A stretch of DNA of 64,000 nucleotides from Pedobacter roseus (GTDB lineage: Bacteria > Bacteroidota > Bacteroidia > Sphingobacteriales > Sphingobacteriaceae). Below are positions 53,015 to 62,000 of this stretch, piece by piece (position 1 is the stretch's first letter; the number at the start of each line of letters is the position of its first letter). A program made the translations under genes and the position numbers. Where the stretch lies: contig NZ_CP060723.1 of the NCBI RefSeq assembly GCF_014395225.1, forward strand, positions 1,674,001 through 1,738,000, read 5' to 3'. The notes beneath the pieces were generated by a model, which worked only from the letters and a program-made list of their open reading frames with translations, did no database searches and was not told the DNA's origin.

Positions 53015-56000
53015 ATGAATAAAAATTTACTCTCTTCGTGTATCCCTGCACGAGCTTTTTCTAGGACTAATAATTATTTAACGAACAAATTCGGTAAATG
53101 TTTTGTTTTGCATCCAATTTCTTCCATTCTTGATAGTAAGCTAATAAACAAACTTTGTGTAATACTCATAATTAGTTTATTTTCTTTACTTGGAGCTCAA
53201 GCACAGACTGTGGTAACAACTGCTGGCGCCGGTACATATAATGTTCCTGCCGGTGTAACTTCTATAGTTGTAGAGGTTTGGGGAGCTGGAGGTAAAGGTG
53301 GTACACCCGCAGCTGCTAGTGGATCTGGTGGTGGTGGTGCCGGAGGTTATTCTATGAGCATTGTTACCGTTACATCCGGAGCATCTATTAGTTATAACGT
53401 TGGTGCCGGAGGTACAAGTGTAACAACTTCTGGTGGACAAACATGGTTTGGTGGTACAACAGCAACTGCTTCATCAGTGTTGGCCAATGGAGGAACAGGA
53501 GTAACAAATGCAACTGCCGGGGGAGCAGGCGGATCAATTACGGGTGCGAAGGGCGCTTATTTATTTGCAGGAGGTGCCGGGGGTACTGGTACGACTACTA
53601 CAAGTGGTGGTGGTGGTGCTTCGGCAAGTTCGGCTGGTGATGGTGCGGCAGGTGGTGTTCCAACTGGTGGCGTAGCTTTATTTGGTGGTGGTAATGGTGG
53701 TGCAGGTAGAACAAATAATGGCAATGGCAGTGCAGGAGTGATTCCAGGTGGTGGCGGCGGTGGCGCTGTTGGTACTGTTGGGCTTGGAGGTGATGGAGCA
53801 AATGGTAAAATTTCGATCAGGCCTTATGTTAATAATGGTTCAGGATCAAGGGATTTATATCCAAACGGTATTACAGGAAATAGAGCATTCTTATTAAGTA
53901 AATCGGGTACATTTGGTTCTGCAACAGATAATAGTTGGCCTTTTATAACAAAAGGAACCCATTATGTGTACGCGAAAAATGGAGAGGTTATTAGTACAGG
54001 TTCAAGTGCTCAAGGCTATGGCTCTGGACAAATAGTGATTACCAGACCTAATGGAACACAAGCCTCATCAACATTAAATAGTGCGGTGGGAAGAATATAT
54101 AATAGGGCACAGGAATTGGCAGGTATATCATCTGGATATGAGCCTTTTAATTTAACAGCTACTGTTGATGGTATATACAGGGTAGATTTTATTGCCCCAG
54201 CAACAAATGGAGGTACTACTGGTGCAGTTGATGTACTTGCAAATGCAAGCTGGACGCAGAGTCAGGATGGAACCAACGCAGCCTTTATTGCTTCATGGGA
54301 TGTCTCTGTTTTAAGTTCCGGAGTAATTAAACCTGGAAGAGCCTATGCCAATATATTAAATTTACTATTGTTCCCGGCCACTGCTAATGGTAGTAGTAAC
54401 AACTTTGTAAGTACCAAGGGATATCAAGGTATTAACTATGTGCTTACAAAAGATGGTAGGGCTTATCGGGTTAATAATAATGGTAATAATGGAGTCGGTT
54501 TTACTTTTTTCGCAAATAATAAAGGCTTTTTAAGAAGTGATGGTAATTCATCTTTTAAAAGTTTAAACTCTTCTACTGCCGCAACAGTGGCTGCTGCTGT
54601 TCAAGATCCACGAATCCAGGATAGTGGTACAGATGTTACTCATAAGATATTTTACTCAGCCCCGGCTTCTGATCTTCCACAGGATGCAGCAGCGAATGTT
54701 GCTTTAAATGATGTGAGTGGTGCAACAACTGGTAGTGTAACCACAACCTGGTTGAAAAATACACCTGTTAATCCATCTATTACAGGCACCCAGTTGGTGG
54801 GTAAAGAGGGAACTCCCAATAAGGCAGGTCAAAAAGGAGGTACAATTAGTTTTACTGCAAGTACAGCGGGATCGTATCGCATTACGATTCCGGTATCTTC
54901 AGGAACAAATAGGGTTATTACTGGAAGTGCTGTTCAAGGTTTGAATAATGTAGATTGGGATGGTAAAGACGGGGCCGGTAATGTTTTGGCTGCGGGCACC
55001 ACCGTAAGCTCTATTACGGTTACTCTATTTTCTGCTGAAGTTCACTTTCCTTTTATAGATATGGAGATTAATCCAAAAGGAATTATTATTGAACTTACAG
55101 ATAATAACACCACATATAATATAAACAGTGCTTCAACAAACGAAACAATATACAGTTCTAAAGTATATTGGGATGATTCGGCAATTGATAATGCTGGCGT
55201 TTCTACAGAATCATCCATACCAGTAACAAATTTAACTGGATTAAGTAGTACTGCGACACCAACAAATACTGTAAATGGCCACAAATGGGGAACTTATTTG
55301 GCATCAGGGAATGGTAGCGGTACGAGCAATGCCGGTACAGGATCAACAAGTTTTGGTGATACTAAGTCACTAGATACCTGGGCTTATATTCCTTCTGCTG
55401 ATGCGGTACAACCTGTGAGTGTTAACGTAGCAGTTGCAGATTTAGCCGTTACTACATTGTCTACAGCTTCTACAGTAGTTAATGCAGGTAATCAGATTAC
55501 TTATACGGTAGTTGTAGAAAATAAAAACAGCCCGAATGCTAATCCAGCCCTGAATAGTGTAAGTGCTGTTACTGGCGCTCCCTTTGCTTTTAACTTCCCT
55601 GCTGGGTTGACCGGTATTACAGTTGCAAAAGTTGTAAATGCAGGAACGATTACAGAAAGTTCGGCAACTACGGGAACAACTTCTTATAATTCCAAGTTGG
55701 ACATGACCAGTGGTTCGAAGGTTACTTATACGATAACTGGAACTGTAGGGACCGCATTGGCAGGAACAACTATTCCAGTTAAGGCAACCATATTGCGGCC
55801 AGCTGATACCACAGACCCTGATGCGACTGATCCTGCAACAACTACAACTCCTACAAATCCTGATACCGAATGTGCAAACAATGGGGTGGGAGGAACGTGT
55901 AATAATATTTTAAATAATAGTGCAGTTTCGGTTAACAACTATGCAAGTATAGTAGCAACAACACCAAATGCTGCTGAAGGAAGTGCAACGCCTGGTGTTT

Positions 56001-59000
56001 TTACGGTTAGTATTCAAAATGTAAATGCCAACCCTGTAACGGTTAACTATACCATTAGTGGAAGCGCAACCAATACTACAGATTATGCAACTATTTCTGG
56101 ATCTGTTGTAATTCCGGCAGGCAGCACTTCTGCCACGATCAATATTTCTCCTGTGGACGATGTGATTTCTGAAGGAACTGAAAATGTTATATTGACATTA
56201 ACTTCGGCCAATAATGGGGTCTTGATTACGCCAGTAACAGCTGATGCTACTGCCACTGTAAATATAGCTGATAATGATCCTTCGAGCTTAGCGATCAACA
56301 ATGTAAGTGTTGCCGAGAATGTAAGTGGCGGCAACATGGTATTTACGGTGACATTAACGGGCGCTATCCAAAATCAGGTAACTGTAAATTACGCTACAGC
56401 AAACGGTACTGCCATTGCCGGTTCAGATTATACCAATACTACAGGAACTTTAACTTTTCCAGCGAACTCTCCGACCGGAACAACCAGAACGATTACCGTT
56501 CCTATTTTGAACGATGCGATCAGTGAATCAACCGAGGCATTTACAGTTGTACTTTCTGGCATCAGTACAGGTCCGACTACTATAGCAACTTCTACCGGCA
56601 CAGGCACCATTACCGATGATGATGCATCGAGCTTAGCGATCAACAACGTAAGTGTTGCCGAAAACGTAAGCGGCGGCAACATGGTATTTACGGTGACATT
56701 AACGGGCGCTATCCAGGACCAGGTAACTGTAAATTACGCTACAGCAAACGGTACTGCCATTGCCGGTTCAGATTATACCAATACTACGGGAACTTTAACC
56801 TTCCCGGCAAACTCGCCGACAGGCACGACCAGAACGATTACTGTTCCTATCTTGAACGATGCGATCAGTGAATCAACCGAGGCATTTACAGTTGTACTTT
56901 CTGGCATCAGTACAGGTCCGACTACCATTGCGACTTCTACCGGAACAGGCACCATCACCGATGATGATGCATCGAGCTTAGCGATCAACAACGTAAGTGT
57001 TGCCGAAAACGTAAGCGGCGGCAACATGGTATTTACGGTGACTTTAACTGGCGCAATCCAGGACCAGGTAACTGTTAATTATGCCACGGCAAATGGTACT
57101 GCCATTGCCGGTTCAGATTATACCAATACTACAGGAACTTTAACTTTTCCAGCAAACTCGCCAACAGGAACAACCAGAACGATTACCGTTCCTATTTTGA
57201 ACGATGCGATCAGTGAATCAACCGAGGCATTTACCGTTTTACTTTCTGGCATCAGTACAGGTCCGACTACTATAGCAACTTCTACCGGCACAGGCACCAT
57301 CACCGATGATGATGCATCGAGCTTAGCGATCAACAACGTAAGTGTTGCCGAGAACGTAAGCGGCGGCAACATGGTATTTACGGTGACTTTGACTGGCGCT
57401 ATCCAAAATCAGGTAACTGTAAATTACGCTACAGCAAACGGTACTGCCATTGCCGGTTCAGATTATACCAATACTACAGGAACGCTAACCTTCCCGGCAA
57501 ACTCTCCGACCGGAACAACCAGAACGATTACCGTTCCTATTTTGAACGATGCGATCAGTGAATCAACCGAGGCATTTACCGTTGTACTTTCTGGCATCAG
57601 TACAGGTCCGACTACTATAGCAACTTCTACCGGCACAGGCACCATTACCGATGATGATGCATCGAGCTTAGCGATCAACAACGTAAGTGTTGCCGAGAAC
57701 GTAAGCGGCGGCAACATGGTATTTACGGTGACTTTAACTGGCGCAATCCAGGACCAGGTAACTGTTAATTATGCCACGGCAAATGGTACTGCCATTGCCG
57801 GTTCTGATTATACCAATACTACAGGAACTTTAACTTTTCCAGCAAACTCGCCAACAGGAACAATCAGAACGATTACTGTTCCTATCTTGAACGATGCGAT
57901 CAGTGAATCAACCGAGGCATTTACCGTTGTACTTTCTGGCATCAGTACAGGTCCGACTACTATAGCAACTTCTACCGGAACCGGAACAATTACAGATGAT
58001 GATGCATCTAGCCTTGCAATCAACAACGTAAGTGTTGCCGAGAACGTAAGCGGCGGCAACATGGTATTTACGGTGACTTTAACTGGCGCAATCCAGGACC
58101 AGGTAACAGTTAATTACGCTACAGCAAATGGTACTGCCATTGCCGGTTCAGATTATACCAATACTACAGGAACGCTAACCTTCCCGGCAAACTCTCCGAC
58201 CGGCACAACCAGAACGATTACCATTCCTATTTTGAACGATGCAATCAGTGAATCAACCGAGGCATTTACAGTTGTACTTTCTGGCATCAGTACAGGTCCG
58301 ACTACTATAGCAACTTCTACCGGCACAGGCACCATTACCGATGATGATGCATCGAGCTTAGCGATCAACAACGTAAGTGTTGCCGAAAACGTAAGCGGCG
58401 GCAACATGGTATTTACGGTGACTTTAACTGGCGCTATCCAGGACCAGGTAACTGTTAATTATGCCACGGCAAATGGTACTGCCATTGCCGGTTCAGATTA
58501 TACCAATACTACAGGAACTTTAACTTTTCCGGCAAACTCGCCAACAGGCACAACCAGAACGATTACCGTTCCTATTTTGAACGATGCGATCAGTGAACCA
58601 ACCGAGGCATTTACTGTTTTACTTTCTGGCATCAGTACAGGTCCGACTACTATAGCAACTTCGACCGGAACCGGAACAATTACCGATGATGATGCATCGA
58701 GCTTAGCGATCAACAACGTAAGTGTTGCCGAAAACGTAAGCGGCGGCAACATGGTATTTACGGTGACTTTAACTGGCGCAATCCAGGACCAGGTAACAGT
58801 TAATTACGCTACAGCAAACGGTACTGCCATTGCCGGTTCAGATTATACCAATACTACAGGAACGCTAACCTTCCCGGCAAACTCTCCGACCGGCACAACC
58901 AGAACGATTACCGTTCCTATTTTGAACGATGCGATCAGTGAACCAACCGAGGCATTTACTGTTGTACTTTCTGGCATCAGTACAGGTCCGACTACTATAG

Positions 59001-62000
59001 CAACTTCTACCGGCACAGGCACCATTAACGATGATGATGCATCGAGCTTAGCGATCAACAACGTAAGTGTTGCCGAAAACGTAAGCGGCGGCAACATGGT
59101 ATTTACGGTGACTTTAACTGGCGCTATCCAGGACCAGGTAACTGTTAATTATGCCACGGCAAATGGTACTGCCATTGCCGGTTCAGATTATACCAATACT
59201 ACAGGAACTTTAACTTTTCCGGCAAACTCGCCAACAGGCACAACCAGAACGATTACCGTTCCTATCTTGAACGATGCGATCAGTGAATCAACCGAGGCAT
59301 TTACAGTTGTACTTTCTGGCATCAGTACAGGTCCGACTACTATAGCAACTTCTACCGGCACAGGCACCATTACCGATGATGATGCATCGAGCTTAGCGAT
59401 CAACAACGTAAGTGTTGCCGAAAACGTAAGCGGCGGTAACATGGTATTTACGGTGACTTTAACTGGCGCTATCCAGGACCAGGTAACTGTTAATTATGCC
59501 ACAGCAAATGGTACTGCCATTGCCGGTTCAGATTATACCAATACCACAGGAACTTTAAGCTTCCCGGCAAACTCGCCGACAGGCACAACCAGAACGATTA
59601 CCGTTCCTATCTTGAACGATGCGATCAGTGAATCAACCGAGGCATTTACCGTTTTACTTTCTGGCATCAGTACAGGTCCGACTACTATAGCAACTTCTAC
59701 CGGCACAGGCACCATTACCGATGATGATGCATCGAGCTTAGCAATCAACAATGTAAGTGTTGCCGAGAACGTAAGCGGCGGCAACATGGTATTTACGGTG
59801 ACTTTGACTGGCGCTATCCAGGACCAGGTAACAGTTAATTACGCTACAGCAAATGGTACTGCCATTGCCGGTTCAGATTATACCAATACCACAGGAACTT
59901 TAACCTTCCCAGCAAACTCGCCAACAGGCACAACCAGAACGATTACCGTTCCTATTTTGAACGATGCGATCAGTGAATCAACCGAGGCATTTACCGTTGT
60001 ACTTTCTGGCATCAGTACAGGTCCGACTACTATAGCAACTTCTACCGGCACAGGCACCATTACCGATGATGATGCATCTATCGCAAGTATTACTTCGGGA
60101 GTTAACGGAAATGAAAATGGTCCGGTTAACGGAACTTTCACCGTTACTTTAAGTAATGCATCTTCAACAGATACGCAGATTACCTATACTTTAGGCGGAA
60201 CAGCAACTGAAGGAAGTGATTACTCTACTATCTCAACCAAAACCATTACGATCCCTGCAGGTCAAACTACAGGTACGATTACCATTCCAATATTGGCTGA
60301 TAATATAGTTGAAGGAAATGAAACGGTTATCGCGAACCTTGTTTCGTCTAACAGTCCGTTGGTAACCATTACCACAGCACCTGCTGATAAAACGGCTACG
60401 ATAAATATCATTGATAAGAATACAGCTACCGTTAGCATCTCTGCTACACCAACCAGTTATGATGAAGCTGCTGGTAATGCAACGTTCACCGTAACCTTAA
60501 GCACAGCGGTACAAAATGGATTTACAGTTGATTATACTACTGTAGATGGTACTGCGAAAGCCGGATCAGATTATACTGCTAAAAACGGAACATTAACATT
60601 CCCTGCAGGTTCGGCGGCAGGTTCAATCTTAACCTTTACCGTTCCGGTTATAAACGATAACGTAGTAGAGCCAACTGAAACTTTCTCGGCAACATTAAGT
60701 AATGTAACAGGCGGATTAGGATCTGTAACTATTGGAACTGGTACAGCTACCGCAACCATTACTGATAACGATACTTCTATCGCAACCATAACAGCAGGAA
60801 CAGCTGGGAACGAAAACGGTCCGGTTAACGGAACTTTCACCGTTACCTTAAGTAATCCATCATCAACTGATACGCAGATTACTTATACTTTAGCTGGAAC
60901 AGCAACCGAAGGAAGTGATTACTCAACCATCGTAACCAAAACCATTACTATCCCTGCAGGTCAAACTACAGGTACGATCACCATTCCGGTATTGGCTGAT
61001 AATGTAGTGGAAGGAACTGAAACTGTTATCGCGAGCCTTGTTTCATCTAACAGTCCGTTGGTAACCATTACCACAGCACCTGCTGATAAAACGGCAACCA
61101 TCAACATCCTCGATAACAACACGGCAACCGTTAGTATTTCTGCTACCGCAACCAGTGTTAACGAAGGTGCCGGAACAGCTACCTTTACGGTAACTTTAAG
61201 CACAGCTGTTCAAAATGCATTTAGCGTTAATTATGCTACAACCAATGGAACAGCCACAGCTGGTCAGGATTATACCGCTACCAGTGGAACATTAAACTTC
61301 CCTGCCAATTCTCCGGCAGGAAGCACCTTAACTTTTACCGTTCCGGTTATCGATGATAACACGGTTGAGCCTAGTGAAACCTTTAATGGAACATTAACAG
61401 GCACAAATAGTGCCTTGGTGACCATTGGAACAGGTAGTGCCCCGGTAACCATTATCGATAACGATGCCTCTGTAGCCAGTATTGCCCCAGGTATAAACGG
61501 TAACGAAACTGGCCCAGTTAAAGGAACTTTCATTGTAACTTTGAGCAAACCGGCTTCAACAGATACACAGCTTACCTATACTTTAGGTGGTACCGCAACC
61601 GAAGGGAGTGATTATACCACTATTGTAACCAAAACCATTACTATTCCGGCAGGGCAGACCACCGGAACCATTACCATTGATGTATTACCTGATGCCCTAA
61701 CCGAAAGTACAGAAACGGTAATTGCAACTTTAGGGACATCGAACAATGCAGTAACCGTAAATACTACGCCGGCAAGCATCAATATTATTGATGCCAATAC
61801 TTCGAGCGTAAGTATTTCTACCACACCAACAGTTAACGAAGCTGCAGGTACGGCAACCTTTACGGTAACCTTGAACAATGCAGTTCAAAATGCATTCAGC
61901 GTAAATTATAACACAGCTGATGGAACCGCAACAGCAGGTTCTGATTATACCACAACCAGCGGAACATTAAATTTCCCTGCAAACTCTCCGGCGGGTACAG

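Noticed and set aside
53186..53801. Possible frameshift or separate small genes at the start of the second giant
   Set aside because: The plus-strand frame from 53015 reads through without a stop. The other frames are Gly-codon shadows (GGT/GGA repeats).
53210..53830. Prophage tail-fibre gene
   Set aside because: The glycine-rich domain also occurs in phage tails, but it is fused to an export signal and Calx-beta repeats, and no phage genes are nearby.
56083..60141. A ladder of 84-87-codon antisense frames, one per 345-bp unit
   Set aside because: They are spaced exactly by the Calx-beta repeat and simply mirror the biased codons of the sense gene. The sense frame is continuous with a signal peptide and domains.
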